In this document: positions 1 through 7,118 of the stretch, in pieces
Position numbering within the stretch: position 1 is the first letter of the stretch
Layout of the letters: each line of letters begins with the position of its first letter
Assembly (NCBI GenBank): GCA_030652345.1
Contig: JAUSAU010000089.1
Coordinates: 1-22,615 of the forward strand
Direction: 5' to 3'
Length of the DNA: 22,615 nt
Source of the DNA: Coriobacteriia bacterium
GTDB lineage: Bacteria; Actinomycetota; Coriobacteriia; Anaerosomatales; PALSA-660
Notes under the pieces: generated by a model
The model's input: only the letters and a program-made list of their open reading frames with translations
Database searches by the model: none
Told to the model about the DNA's origin: nothing
Made by a program: the position numbers and the translations under genes

Positions 1-1
1 G

Positions 2-1978
2 GGCGGGTACCTCACAGCGCTCCTCACACCGGGCGGGGACACGCACACCTTCGGCTACACCGCCAAGGGCGCCCGGAAGAGCTGGACGCTTCCCGACGGT
101 GCCACCTATGGCTACACGTTCGATACGGAGCGGCGTCCCACCTCGGTGACGGCCCCGTCAGGCAGCCGGCTGGAATTCTCCTACGCCGACGGCTTCACGT
201 CGGGCGTGACCTTCGATGGCGGCTCGATCGAGCAGGATCGCGCTCCGTGCGGGCGTTTGGACGCGCTCACGCGCGCAAGCGAGCGCACGATCTTCGCCTA
301 TGACGGGTGGCTGAAGACCTCCGAGACGCGCACCGGCGAGGCGACCGCCACGCTTGCGTGGACCTACAACGCCGACATGGCGCCATCAGCGTTCACCTAC
401 GCGGGAGGCACCCAGACCTACGCCTACGATGATGACGGCGGGCTTGTCTCCGCAGCACCGTTCGCGATCGAGCGCAGCGCCGAGGCGGGACTGCCGACGC
501 GTGTCTCGGCGCCCGGCATCGAGCTTGCCCGCACCTTCTCGACCTACGGCGAGCTGGACGCCTCCGCACTCTCGGTGGCTGGCAGCCCGACATACTCGTA
601 TAGCCTCGCCCGCGACGTCGCCGGTCGCATCACGCAGCGCACGAGTACCGACTCGGACGGCTCCGCGAGCTCCACGTACGCCTATGACGCCCTCGGGCGC
701 CTGACCGCCGTCTCGCGCGGAGGCACGCTGCTCGAGAGCTACTCCTACGACGCGGACGGCAACCGCACCGCGTATCGCGCTCCCGTGCGCGGGATCGAGG
801 ACACCGTCACCGTCGCACTCTCCGGCGCGGGCCACACGCTCGCAAGTGGTGAGATGACCGCCATCTACGACATCGACGGCTACCTGACAACGCGCACATC
901 GTCCGAGGGCACCTCGACCTTCGCCTTCAGCGCGCTCGGGGGGCTTGCGGGCGTGACGCTACCCGACGGGCGCGAGATCAGCTACGTGTACGACGGAGCC
1001 GGCCTACGGGTCGCCAAGCGCATCGACGGGGTCGTGGCAGAGCGCTACCTGTGGGCGGATGCCACGCGCCTGCTCGCGGTCATGGACGGCGAGGGCGAGC
1101 TCGTCGCCCGCTTCACCTATGCCGACGCCCGCACACCGAATCTGATGGAGACACCGGCCGGCACCTTCAGTCTCGCGTACGACCAGGTCGGCACGCTGAC
1201 CGGCGTCGTGGATGAGGATGGCACCGTGGTCAAGCGTGTGGTGCGCGACAGCTTCGGCGTGCTTGTGGCGGACTCGAATCCGGGCTTCCGCGTGGCGATC
1301 GGCTTCGCGGGCGGGCTTGAAGACGCCGACACCGGACTCGTGCTCTTCGGTGCCCGCGATTACGACCCCGAGCTCGGTCGCTGGACCTCCCGAGACCCGA
1401 TCGACTTTGGCGGCGGGGACAGCAACTTGTACGCATACTGCGGTGGGGATCCGGTAAGCAGGGTGGACCCGAGCGGGCTGATGACTTTCGGCTCCGGGTT
1501 CGGCGTATCCTTTGCGTGGGTAGTAGGGGGTGTTGATTTCTCCGTGATGCTGGTCGGGGACGATGCTGGCAACCTTGGGCTGGCCTTCTCGGCAGGTGGG
1601 CACGCCGGTCTAGCGGTTGGCACTTCCGGATATGTTCAATGGCAAGGTACAGGGGCAAGGACGATATACGACCCTAGAGGTCCCTCAGGAAGTGGTGGCG
1701 GCTCGGCGTATGCCGGGCCTGGCGGAGGATTCGAGCGGGTGAGCGGGGGAGCGTGCGGTTCCGAGTACTCCGGACTGAATCTGCAACTAGGAGCAGGAGC
1801 CGGCGCCGAGGCTCACGTGGGGCTATCCAACAGTTGGGTTGTGGGGGTGAACCTGACTGAGCCTATCGCACTCGCCCAAGAGCGGATATCCATGGGCGGT
1901 TATGACATCGGGCCCTCTCGGACCGTGTCACCCCCTGTACCATATTCCACGCTTCCTCGGCCTTCAGAGGAGTATTGA
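2..1978 (+). CDS. RHS/YD-repeat protein, 5'-partial, with variable C-terminal tip
   Basis: The reading frame is open from base 2, so the gene starts outside the window; the GTG at 146 is only an internal codon. About 658 codons are visible. Residues 1-440 carry many degenerate YD repeats (YAYDALGRL, YSYDADGNR, YVYDGAGLR), which in this family wrap into a beta-shell that encloses a toxin. Residues around 435-490 form the RHS-associated core (GLVLFGARDYDPELGRW, NLYAYCGGDP, then VDPSG), the point where the shared shell ends and the exchangeable tip begins. The tip (about 165 residues) is rich in glycine, has alternating hydrophobic stretches, and shows no nuclease, ADP-ribosyltransferase or protease motif I recognise. 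These proteins usually act in contact-dependent competition. The membrane-protein gene 77 bp downstream could encode immunity; that is inference. Confidence 0.93.
   Translation, partial: GGYLTALLTPGGDTHTFGYTAKGARKSWTLPDGATYGYTFDTERRPTSVTAPSGSRLEFSYADGFTSGVTFDGGSIEQDRAPCGRLDALTRASERTIFAYDGWLKTSETRTGEATATLAWTYNADMAPSAFTYAGGTQTYAYDDDGGLVSAAPFAIERSAEAGLPTRVSAPGIELARTFSTYGELDASALSVAGSPTYSYSLARDVAGRITQRTSTDSDGSASSTYAYDALGRLTAVSRGGTLLESYSYDADGNRTAYRAPVRGIEDTVTVALSGAGHTLASGEMTAIYDIDGYLTTRTSSEGTSTFAFSALGGLAGVTLPDGREISYVYDGAGLRVAKRIDGVVAERYLWADATRLLAVMDGEGELVARFTYADARTPNLMETPAGTFSLAYDQVGTLTGVVDEDGTVVKRVVRDSFGVLVADSNPGFRVAIGFAGGLEDADTGLVLFGARDYDPELGRWTSRDPIDFGGGDSNLYAYCGGDPVSRVDPSGLMTFGSGFGVSFAWVVGGVDFSVMLVGDDAGNLGLAFSAGGHAGLAVGTSGYVQWQGTGARTIYDPRGPSGSGGGSAYAGPGGGFERVSGGACGSEYSGLNLQLGAGAGAEAHVGLSNSWVVGVNLTEPIALAQERISMGGYDIGPSRTVSPPVPYSTLPRPSEEY
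1478..1975 (+). other. Variable tip domain of the RHS protein
   Basis: This part of the RHS gene follows the conserved VDPSG end of the core. It is Gly/Ala/Ser rich (segments such as GSGGGSAYAGPGGGFE and GAGAGAEAHVGL) with hydrophobic beta-like segments. Codon use is less strictly G/C-ending than in the shell, as expected for a separately acquired tip. I recognise no catalytic residues. A membrane-acting or structural tip is possible but unproven. Confidence 0.6.
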
Positions 1979-2054
1979 TCGCCCTCCCCGCTCTGGTCGC
2001 CCGCTCTCGGGGTGTCTTCCGAGTAGTATGCCAACCGCGAACAAGGAGACCCTC

Positions 2055-2540
2055 TTGTCCGACAGCGACGATTTCTGGTCTGAGGACCAGCAAGGACCGA
2101 CCGATGGCCCGAACGCCGGGCGACTCGGTCAATTCCGGGGCGGCAGCACAAGTTCGCCGGAAGCCAGCGTTTCACAGCGAACACTGCACGTCCTAAGGCG
2201 GCTCAACGCCGTTGGCTTCGTGCTCTCTTTCGCGGCGTTGGTCGCGTGTCTTGTATCGTCTCAGCAGACCCTCGCCGCCCTCGCGTTCGCCGGTACTGGA
2301 TCCAGCATGGTTCTGCTCGGTTGGCGGACGATTCTCGAGCCATGGGGAGCCAGCAGAGGTACGCCCTCGTGGCGTTGGCTTGTCGTACCACCGTGGGAGG
2401 TTCCTCAGAGGATGCCCATAGGACCGCGGACGCCCAAAGCGGCCAGACAAGTCGGGCGAGTATACATGGCCGCTGGGTCTGCGCTGGCTCTAGTTGGTTT
2501 TGTATGGCTCGCGGCCCAGACCCTGGCAGGTACACCTTGA
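2055..2540 (+). CDS. Hypothetical membrane protein downstream of the RHS gene
   Basis: The protein has 161 residues from a TTG start at 2055, chosen because AAGGAG at 2043-2048 lies six bases upstream; the ATG at 2028 has no such site. A polar acidic N-terminus of about 50 residues is followed by two adjacent hydrophobic segments (around AVGFVLSFAALVACLV and LAALAFAGTGSSMVLLG), a Trp/Pro-rich loop, and a last helix (MAAGSALALVGFVWLAAQ). I do not recognise the family. Its position as the first gene after the RHS tip makes an immunity role for that tip plausible by analogy with other RHS loci, but nothing in the protein shows this. Confidence 0.7.
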   Translation: MSDSDDFWSEDQQGPTDGPNAGRLGQFRGGSTSSPEASVSQRTLHVLRRLNAVGFVLSFAALVACLVSSQQTLAALAFAGTGSSMVLLGWRTILEPWGASRGTPSWRWLVVPPWEVPQRMPIGPRTPKAARQVGRVYMAAGSALALVGFVWLAAQTLAGTP

Positions 2541-2717
2541 GCGCAGTCGAGGGACACGCATTAGGTACCTCTAGCCCGTCGGGCTGCCTGCGCACGACGG
2601 TGGGCCCCTCGCGCGATACAGCATTCGAGGTCGCTTCTTCTCAGTCTGCCACTGACTAGTGGGTGGTCGGCCACGACCACGGCAGAATGCCACTCCTTGC
2701 ATCCGGCTGCAGCGGTT

Positions 2718-2825
2718 GGGGATCGAGCGACTTGGGCAGCGCAGCGTGAGTTCTACCGTCGTACAAGCGCGTTCGACAACATCTGGCCGTTCTTCGGTGA
2801 GCCACAGTACGTGAAGGGGCGGTGA
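2718..2825 (+). pseudogene. Orphan 3' gene tail (remnant 1)
   Basis: There is no start codon with a ribosome site, but the frame ending in TGA at 2823-2825 reads as a coherent, aromatic-rich protein tail (WAAQREFYRR, then FDNIWPFFGEPQYVKGR). The frame is open back to a TAG at 2562, but the part upstream of about 2700 looks like random translation. The tail ends eight bases before the GTG of the next small membrane gene, the spacing expected between the end of one gene and the start of a coupled one. It is probably the 3' remnant of a deleted gene, perhaps an RHS-type toxin end. Confidence 0.45.
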
Positions 2826-2832
2826 GCGCCGC

Positions 2833-3069
2833 GTGAGCGGATACGTTGCCAAGTTCTCCGCAGTTGCCCTCGGCGTCCTCTTGGTGACGCTCGGAGCATC
2901 GATGCTCTTGCGCCCACTCGCTTGGAGGGACGCTGCGTCCCGCACGGGGTTCGGTACGCCGATGGGCGAGACCGCGTCGCGCTGGTTCTGGAGGGCATGC
3001 GGCGGCTTCGTCCTCCTGGGCGGCACCGGTATTGGTTTCCTCGGCGTATTGGCACTCGCCGCACAATAG
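2833..3069 (+). CDS. Small two-helix membrane protein (array member 1)
   Basis: The protein has 78 residues from a GTG start; GGTGA at 2821-2825 is a possible ribosome site. Two hydrophobic helices (VALGVLLVTLGASMLL and GFVLLGGTGIGFLGVLALAA) flank a hydrophilic loop of about 30 residues containing RPLAWRD and SRWFWRACG. The pattern helix-polar loop-Arg-helix recalls small DUF6199-like membrane proteins, but I cannot confirm the family. It is one of four proteins of the same size and layout between 2833 and 4565. It directly follows orphan tail 1, which suggests it was once coupled to a now deleted upstream gene. Confidence 0.72.
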   Translation: MSGYVAKFSAVALGVLLVTLGASMLLRPLAWRDAASRTGFGTPMGETASRWFWRACGGFVLLGGTGIGFLGVLALAAQ

Positions 3070-3090
3070 TCACGACGGAAGCATCACTGT

Positions 3091-3186
3091 AAGACGTGGG
3101 ACGCAGAGTACCTTGGGATGCTCGATGGGGACGAAATGGCATTCCCGTGGACGGGCTTCCGACAGCCCAACTACGCCGACCGCTAA
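3091..3186 (+). pseudogene. Orphan 3' gene tail (remnant 2)
   Basis: In the frame ending in TAA at 3184-3186 the translation reads KTWDAEYLGMLDGDE followed by MAFPWTGFRQPNYADR. It looks like a real acidic/aromatic protein end and unlike the shadow frames. The frame is closed upstream by TAG at 3067, inside the end of the preceding gene, and no start is visible, so only a C-terminal piece remains. Its end is 11 bases before the ATG of the next small membrane gene. The final motif (W/F-P-F/W, G, then P-x-Y and a basic end) resembles the end of remnant 1 (IWPFFGEPQYVKGR), so the two may be diverged copies of one family of tails. Confidence 0.5.
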
Positions 3187-3197
3187 AGGGTGATTCG

Positions 3198-3410
3198 ATG
3201 CTGGGCAACCTGCTGGTTGTGCTGCTCGCGGCCATGCTCATCGGGATGGGGGTGTATTCGATTCGACATCCGGAGCGCCCACCCCTTGGCTGGTCGATCG
3301 GAGATGTTCCGCCGCCCGAGCGCATGAGAGTCATCGGCATCGTTCTGCTCGGCGCCGGCATCCTCGTTGCGGCATTGGCCACGGTTGCTCTAGTCATCTA
3401 CTACGTCTGA
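3198..3410 (+). CDS. Small two-helix membrane protein (array member 2)
   Basis: The protein has 70 residues; the ATG follows AGGGTG at 3187-3192. Helix one (LLVVLLAAMLIGMGVYS) and helix two (GIVLLGAGILVAALATVALVI) flank a proline-rich loop (HPERPPLGW, DVPPPERMRV). Size and layout match the other array members although sequence identity is low. It directly follows orphan tail 2. No function is recognised; immunity or accessory membrane protein is the contextual guess. Confidence 0.72.
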   Translation: MLGNLLVVLLAAMLIGMGVYSIRHPERPPLGWSIGDVPPPERMRVIGIVLLGAGILVAALATVALVIYYV

Positions 3411-3411
3411 G

Positions 3412-3516
3412 CCGCCGAGTGACGGCGCGCTCGCCTCAGGCGACGCCACAGACGGGTTCATGGGGCAGCGGGGTTGCACGGAGTGGGATCGGGGCGCGTG
3501 GTCGTTCCCCGAGTAG
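3412..3516 (+). pseudogene. Possible orphan 3' gene tail (remnant 3)
   Basis: The frame ending in TAG at 3514-3516 gives a tail ending TEWDRGAWSFPE, which lies 13 bases before the ATG of the next gene. The position matches remnants 1 and 2 and the end is again rich in W, F and P, but the upstream part (SGDATDGFMGQRG) is low in information. This could be chance; it is listed because it repeats the tail-then-small-gene arrangement. Confidence 0.25.
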
Positions 3517-3529
3517 AAGAGAGGTGAGC

Positions 3530-3955
3530 ATGTACTCCCCCGAAGAGGTCAGGTTTCCCATAGCTGACACGGAGCGCTTCGAGCGTGATCTCCAGGTCGC
3601 GAAGGAGGTCGTGGTCCGCGCGCGGGGACTGGTCGGTGGCACCGTGCTGGGCGGGATGAGGGGATTCCCGGCCGTGCGGCTACGGAGACGGAGCGGTCTG
3701 CGCACAACGGAACTTCGCATCATGCTCAACCCGCAGTACTTGCGGGATGGAGTGGTGCACTACGAAGTCCGTCTCGTCAGATGGCTCGGTCCGGACGCGT
3801 GCCCTCTTGGCCGCCCAACTTCTGCTCTGGTCGGACGAGTGGGACCTGATGGCGTTCGCGACCACGAGGCACTCGCCAGACTCGTCGAGTCTGCCCTCGA
3901 CCTCGAGTCCGGCAGCCTGTCAGATGAGGGTCACACGGCAGCTACCTGCGCTTGA
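3530..3955 (+). CDS. Hypothetical soluble protein
   Basis: The protein has 141 residues from the ATG at 3530; AGAGGTG lies just upstream, and the in-frame GTG at 3419 is less likely because the intervening residues are low in information. It has no membrane helix or signal peptide. The middle is basic (VRLRRRSG), followed by a strand-like region (HYEVRLVRWLG) and an acidic helix near the end (HEALARLVESALDLESG). I recognise no family. It is the only soluble protein within the array of small membrane proteins and could be either an immunity or an effector-related gene. Confidence 0.6.
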   Translation: MYSPEEVRFPIADTERFERDLQVAKEVVVRARGLVGGTVLGGMRGFPAVRLRRRSGLRTTELRIMLNPQYLRDGVVHYEVRLVRWLGPDACPLGRPTSALVGRVGPDGVRDHEALARLVESALDLESGSLSDEGHTAATCA

Positions 3956-4029
3956 GCCACCAAGCCGACCTCGCGTCGAGGCGTATCCTCGACGACGACC
4001 CTGCCCTGCTGTTCGTCGATGGAGAGAGC

Positions 4030-4251
4030 ATGACAACCGCGTATATGGCCGGCATCGTGTTTGCCGTGATCGGTGCCGTTCTGATAGTCATGGCTCGGCG
4101 CACAGGCGCGCTCTGGGTTCGGCTGTACGGACTGGATCGGTCGAAGTTGTTGCCATCGACCGCAGCTCCCTGGGCCGGCGCGCTCTTCTCGGTCGTTCTG
4201 GGCATCGGTCTGATCGCGGCCGGAACAAGGGCGCTCGGTTGGTGGCACTAG
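4030..4251 (+). CDS. Small two-helix membrane protein (array member 3)
   Basis: The protein has 73 residues from the ATG at 4030, with GGAG at 4021-4024 upstream. Helix one (AGIVFAVIGAVLIVMA), a basic loop (RRTGALWVRLYGLDRSK) and helix two (AGALFSVVLGIGLIAAG) repeat the two-helix plan of its neighbours. An in-frame extension back to 3952 would add a hydrophilic stretch overlapping the previous stop and is not supported by a ribosome site. The function is unknown. The 74-base gap before it shows no convincing orphan tail. Confidence 0.7.
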   Translation: MTTAYMAGIVFAVIGAVLIVMARRTGALWVRLYGLDRSKLLPSTAAPWAGALFSVVLGIGLIAAGTRALGWWH

Positions 4252-4340
4252 CAGGGGATATGGAACCGGCCCTGACGGACGCGCGGTCCGATACCGCGAC
4301 GCCGCCGCCGCCGGTGGGAACTCAGAGTCTGGTGACCGAA

Positions 4341-4565
4341 ATGGCGATGTTCATACGATCGCTTCCTGGGCTTGCCTTCTTGGCGAGCGGATGTGTCCTT
4401 GTGCTCGCGGCCGATTCGATGGCGCGATTTGCCGTTTCCCGATTCCGGCGCGCGTTCGGTCGAGAACCGTCTCACGCAGGCTATGCTTTCATGTTCCGCT
4501 TGGCCGGGCTGTGCTTCGTGGTTGCGGGAGTTGCCGTTCTGTTCGGCTTTGGGCCGCGGCTGTAG
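4341..4565 (+). CDS. Small two-helix membrane protein (array member 4)
   Basis: The protein has 74 residues from the ATG at 4341, which has GGTGA at 4331-4335. The in-frame ATG at 4260 has its purine run only two bases away, so it is less likely. Helix one (LPGLAFLASGCVLVLAAD), a basic loop (RFRRAFGREPSHAGYAFMFR) and helix two (LAGLCFVVAGVAVLFGFG) match the plan of array member 3 closely. The chosen start gives the same length as the other members (70-78 residues). The frame is open far upstream to 3747, but that extension is out-of-frame translation of other genes. Confidence 0.68.
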   Translation: MAMFIRSLPGLAFLASGCVLVLAADSMARFAVSRFRRAFGREPSHAGYAFMFRLAGLCFVVAGVAVLFGFGPRL

Positions 4566-4696
4566 CGGGTCCGAGGGACACGCAGCTCATGCCGCGGACT
4601 GTCGCCCTTGAATACGGACGCGTCGCCCCGCGCTCGCATGGCACGCCGCTTGTTAGTACGGTGCTGTCACGCATCACAGATACGTAGGGGAGCCCC

Positions 4697-5089
4697 GTGA
4701 GGCGATTCGTCGCCATAGTCATCGTCACCGCGCTCGTGCTGGCGCTCTCCGCCGGCACAGCGTTCGCGTCCGCGTGTGCGGTCGCGCCGTGCGCGGCGAT
4801 GCAGGCCATCACGACGATGACCGACCACGGGTGTTCGCCCGCTGCGGTGCAGGATAGCTGCGCATCTCCGATGCAGTCGCCCGCCTCGATGCAGGCGCGC
4901 TGCGACATGAAGCCGGAGACGCGCACGGGTGACGCATCGTCCGCCCCGCGGACGGCGCCCGAGTTGACGTCGGCGGTCGTCGTCGACGTGCTCGTGCCCG
5001 CAGCACTCATCGGCAGCTCCGCCGCTCCGGCCCCTGTGCCGGTCGACGCGCGGGCAGCGCCACACCTCTCCGCGGTCATCCGCATCTGA
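4697..5089 (+). CDS. Secreted Cys/Met-rich small protein at head of copper cluster
   Basis: The protein has 130 residues from a GTG with AGGGGAG at 4686-4692. A clear signal peptide (MRRF, then VAIVIVTALVLALSAG, ending AFASA) is followed by a segment with Cys at 27, 32, 46, 55 and 69 and several Met and one His (MTDHGC, ASPMQS, ARCDMK). The C-terminus is Ala/Pro rich with a mildly hydrophobic stretch near 93-111. It heads a co-directional cluster containing CopA and two cupredoxin proteins, so an extracytoplasmic copper-binding role is a reasonable inference. No known domain is recognised. Confidence 0.7.
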   Translation: MRRFVAIVIVTALVLALSAGTAFASACAVAPCAAMQAITTMTDHGCSPAAVQDSCASPMQSPASMQARCDMKPETRTGDASSAPRTAPELTSAVVVDVLVPAALIGSSAAPAPVPVDARAAPHLSAVIRI

Positions 5090-5183
5090 TCCTGTCTCGT
5101 CGGTCGTACGCCGCGCTTCCGCGTGGTGTGACGACGCATGCCCCGTCACGCATCCTGTGCGACGGGCGTTGAGCTTCCGTGCA

Positions 5184-5197
5184 CCCCGCTTTCGGGG
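5184..5197 (+). other. GC hairpin in the leader of the TauE/SafE gene
   Basis: CCCCG (5184-5188), loop CTTT, CGGGG (5193-5197). It lies 36 bases before the GTG start at 5234 and lacks a T-run, so it is not a standard terminator. It may stabilise a processed transcript or modulate expression within the copper cluster. Confidence 0.3.
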
Positions 5198-5233
5198 GAG
5201 CGTGAAGACCCGACGGACGAGAAGGGTCACACC

Positions 5234-6520
5234 GTGAATCTGTTCGTATCCATGCTCGGCGTGGGGCTCGTCACGAGCATCCACTGCGTCTTCATGTGCG
5301 GAGGTCTCGTCCTGACCTATGCCGTGAAGGGCACCGAGGAGGGGCCGCTCTACCGACGCCTCCTGCCGCACCTGGTCTATCAGGGCGCGAAGATACTCAG
5401 CTATGCGACGGTCGCGCTGATCCTGGGCGGTCTCGTCGCGCTGCTTGGCCGCGCGTTCGACATCACCCCGTTCCGCAACTGGCTCATGGTCGCCGCCGGT
5501 GTCTACATGGTCCTGCTCGGCATCGGCATGACCGGCAAGGTCAAGGCACTGCGCAACCTCACACCGAGGCCGCCGCAGTTCCTGATCCGCGCGCTGTCGA
5601 AGAACCGCAAGCAGGCCGTCGCAGACGCGAACGCCGGCCGCACCTCGCTCGCGACACCGCTGATGTTCGGGCTGCTCACCGGCCTCATGCCCTGCGCCCC
5701 GCTCATCGCCGCGCAGGCGGCGGCGATCTCGGCCGGGACTCCGGCCCTCAGCGCGCTGGCGATGGTCGGCTTCGGCCTCGGGACGGCGCCGCTCATGCTC
5801 GTCTTCGGCTTCGCCTCGTCGCTGCTCTCGAAGCAGTTCCAGGCGAAGCTGCAGATCGTTGCTGCTGTCGCGGTCATGCTGTTCGGTCTGGTCATCCTCA
5901 ACCGAGGACTGATGGTCGTCGGATCGCCGGTGACCTTCGAGACCGTGAAGAGCGCTATCGTGTCCGGCCCTCGCGTTGCCGACAGCGCCGCGCCGTTCAA
6001 GACCGCCCCGGATGGCGTCGTCGAGATACCGCTCACGATCGAGAACGTGCAGTTCTCGCCGCAGAACAGCTCACTTCCCGCCGACAGGCCGGTGCGCCTG
6101 ATCGTGGACCGCAAAGAGGCCAACGCCTGTTCCGCCCAGCTGGCCATCCCGCAGCTCGGCGTGCTGGCTGACCTGAAGGACAACGCGGTCACGGTCGTGG
6201 ACGTACCCGCCGCCAAGGCCGGGTCGTACACGCTCACCTGCGGCATGGGCATGATGGCCGGCGGCATCACCGTCGGCGGGGCTCCGGTCGCGAACGCGGC
6301 CGGGATCCCCGTGCTGCCCATCCTCCTCCTCGTCATCCTGTCGGTCGGCGCCCCTGTCGCGTACCGGCGGATGCGCACGCGGAAGTCCGACGCGGGCGCC
6401 CCTGTCCGCGGCACGCCGGCGCGAGCCTTCGCGCTGGGGCCGATGGAGGTCGTCGTGAGCGCGTCGTTGATCGCCGCGGCGATCGTCGCCGGGCTCGCGT
6501 TCGGCGGCTTCTTCAACTGA
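5234..6520 (+). CDS. TauE/SafE-family (UreH/DsbD-like) membrane protein fused to a cupredoxin domain
   Basis: The protein has 428 residues from the GTG at 5234 (AAGGG at 5222-5226). The in-frame ATG at 5138 would put a hydrophilic stretch before the first helix and is rejected. Residues 1-235 form a six-helix bundle with the signatures of the sulfite exporter TauE/SafE/UreH-2 group: [10 protein letters not shown] at 16-25 (C18, C22) and GLMPCAPL at 150-157 (C154). These paired Cys-containing helices are seen in copper- and thiol-transport relatives such as DsbD and cytochrome-oxidase copper maturation proteins. Residues about 258-348 are a cupredoxin-like domain with C299 and a CGMGMM motif (C336, M338, M340), likely copper ligands. 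Two C-terminal helices follow. The likely role is moving copper or electrons across the membrane to feed or relieve the cluster. Confidence 0.85.
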   Translation: MNLFVSMLGVGLVTSIHCVFMCGGLVLTYAVKGTEEGPLYRRLLPHLVYQGAKILSYATVALILGGLVALLGRAFDITPFRNWLMVAAGVYMVLLGIGMTGKVKALRNLTPRPPQFLIRALSKNRKQAVADANAGRTSLATPLMFGLLTGLMPCAPLIAAQAAAISAGTPALSALAMVGFGLGTAPLMLVFGFASSLLSKQFQAKLQIVAAVAVMLFGLVILNRGLMVVGSPVTFETVKSAIVSGPRVADSAAPFKTAPDGVVEIPLTIENVQFSPQNSSLPADRPVRLIVDRKEANACSAQLAIPQLGVLADLKDNAVTVVDVPAAKAGSYTLTCGMGMMAGGITVGGAPVANAAGIPVLPILLLVILSVGAPVAYRRMRTRKSDAGAPVRGTPARAFALGPMEVVVSASLIAAAIVAGLAFGGFFN

Positions 6521-6552
6521 TCTCCCCGACACACACATCTCGAAAGGAATCC

Positions 6553-7107
6553 ATGATGAATGCAGAGCAGACGTCCATCCGCGAAGGCAGCGGGCTCCGC
6601 TGGCTCCTGATCGCTCTCGTTGTCATCGTCGCGTTCTTCGCCTCGTACCGGTTCGCGGCGGCCAACTCGGCCAACTCGGCCGCCAAGGCCGCAGTCGCGG
6701 CTCCGGCTCTCGCATCCGCCCCTGCCGCCAACGCGCCTGCCGGAGCTCCTGCGGCAGACCCCGCTGCCGGCGGCGCCGGTTGCGCCTGCTGCGGAGGCGC
6801 GCAGCCGCCCGCGGGCGAGCAGACATCCAAGGCCGCAGCCGTCGAGGGCGGCGTCCAGAAGATCTCCGTCGATCTGTCCAAGGGCTACTACGACCCAACG
6901 CAGATCGAACTGAAGGCCGGCGTCCCGGCCGAGATCACCTTCGGTCAGGGCTCGGGCTGTATGGCCCAGGTCCAGTCGCAGGAGCTCGGTTTCTTCGAGG
7001 ACCTCACCGGCGGACCCAAGACCGTCAAGATCCCGGCGCTCAAGGCCGGCACCTATCCGTTCTCCTGCGGCATGCAGATGGTGTTCGGCGCCATCGTCGT
7101 CAAGTAG
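6553..7107 (+). CDS. Membrane-anchored cupredoxin-domain protein
   Basis: The protein has 184 residues; the ATG at 6553 has AAAGGA at 6543-6548, and the ATG at 6556 is an alternative. One N-terminal helix ([18 protein letters not shown]) anchors it. An Ala/Pro linker of about 40 residues leads to a GCACCGG cluster (C77, C79, C80), and residues 100-184 form a cupredoxin domain with GSGCMAQ (C136) and SCGMQM (C172, M174, M176). The domain is homologous in layout to the one fused to the preceding TauE/SafE protein. It probably binds Cu(I)/Cu(II) outside the membrane and hands it to, or receives it from, the neighbouring transporters. It sits between the fused transporter and CopA with an 11-base gap to CopA. 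Confidence 0.85.
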   Translation: MMNAEQTSIREGSGLRWLLIALVVIVAFFASYRFAAANSANSAAKAAVAAPALASAPAANAPAGAPAADPAAGGAGCACCGGAQPPAGEQTSKAAAVEGGVQKISVDLSKGYYDPTQIELKAGVPAEITFGQGSGCMAQVQSQELGFFEDLTGGPKTVKIPALKAGTYPFSCGMQMVFGAIVVK

Positions 7108-7118
7108 AGGAGGGACCC

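Noticed and set aside
3747..4565. A long 272-codon plus-strand frame across the small-gene array
   Set aside because: Its first two thirds are Arg/Ser-rich out-of-frame translation of the genes at 3530 and 4030; only the last 74 codons (from 4341) look like a real membrane protein.
4566..4696. A CsoR-type operator or clear promoter for the copper cluster
   Set aside because: No GTAGGGG/CCCCTAC palindrome is complete; only TACGTAGGGG near 4681-4690, which coincides with the ribosome site, and a poor CTGT...ACAG repeat. Not enough to call.
5138..5233. N-terminal extension of the TauE/SafE protein to the ATG at 5138
   Set aside because: The extension is hydrophilic, has no ribosome site and would precede the first helix; the GTG at 5234 has AAGGG and begins at the expected family position.
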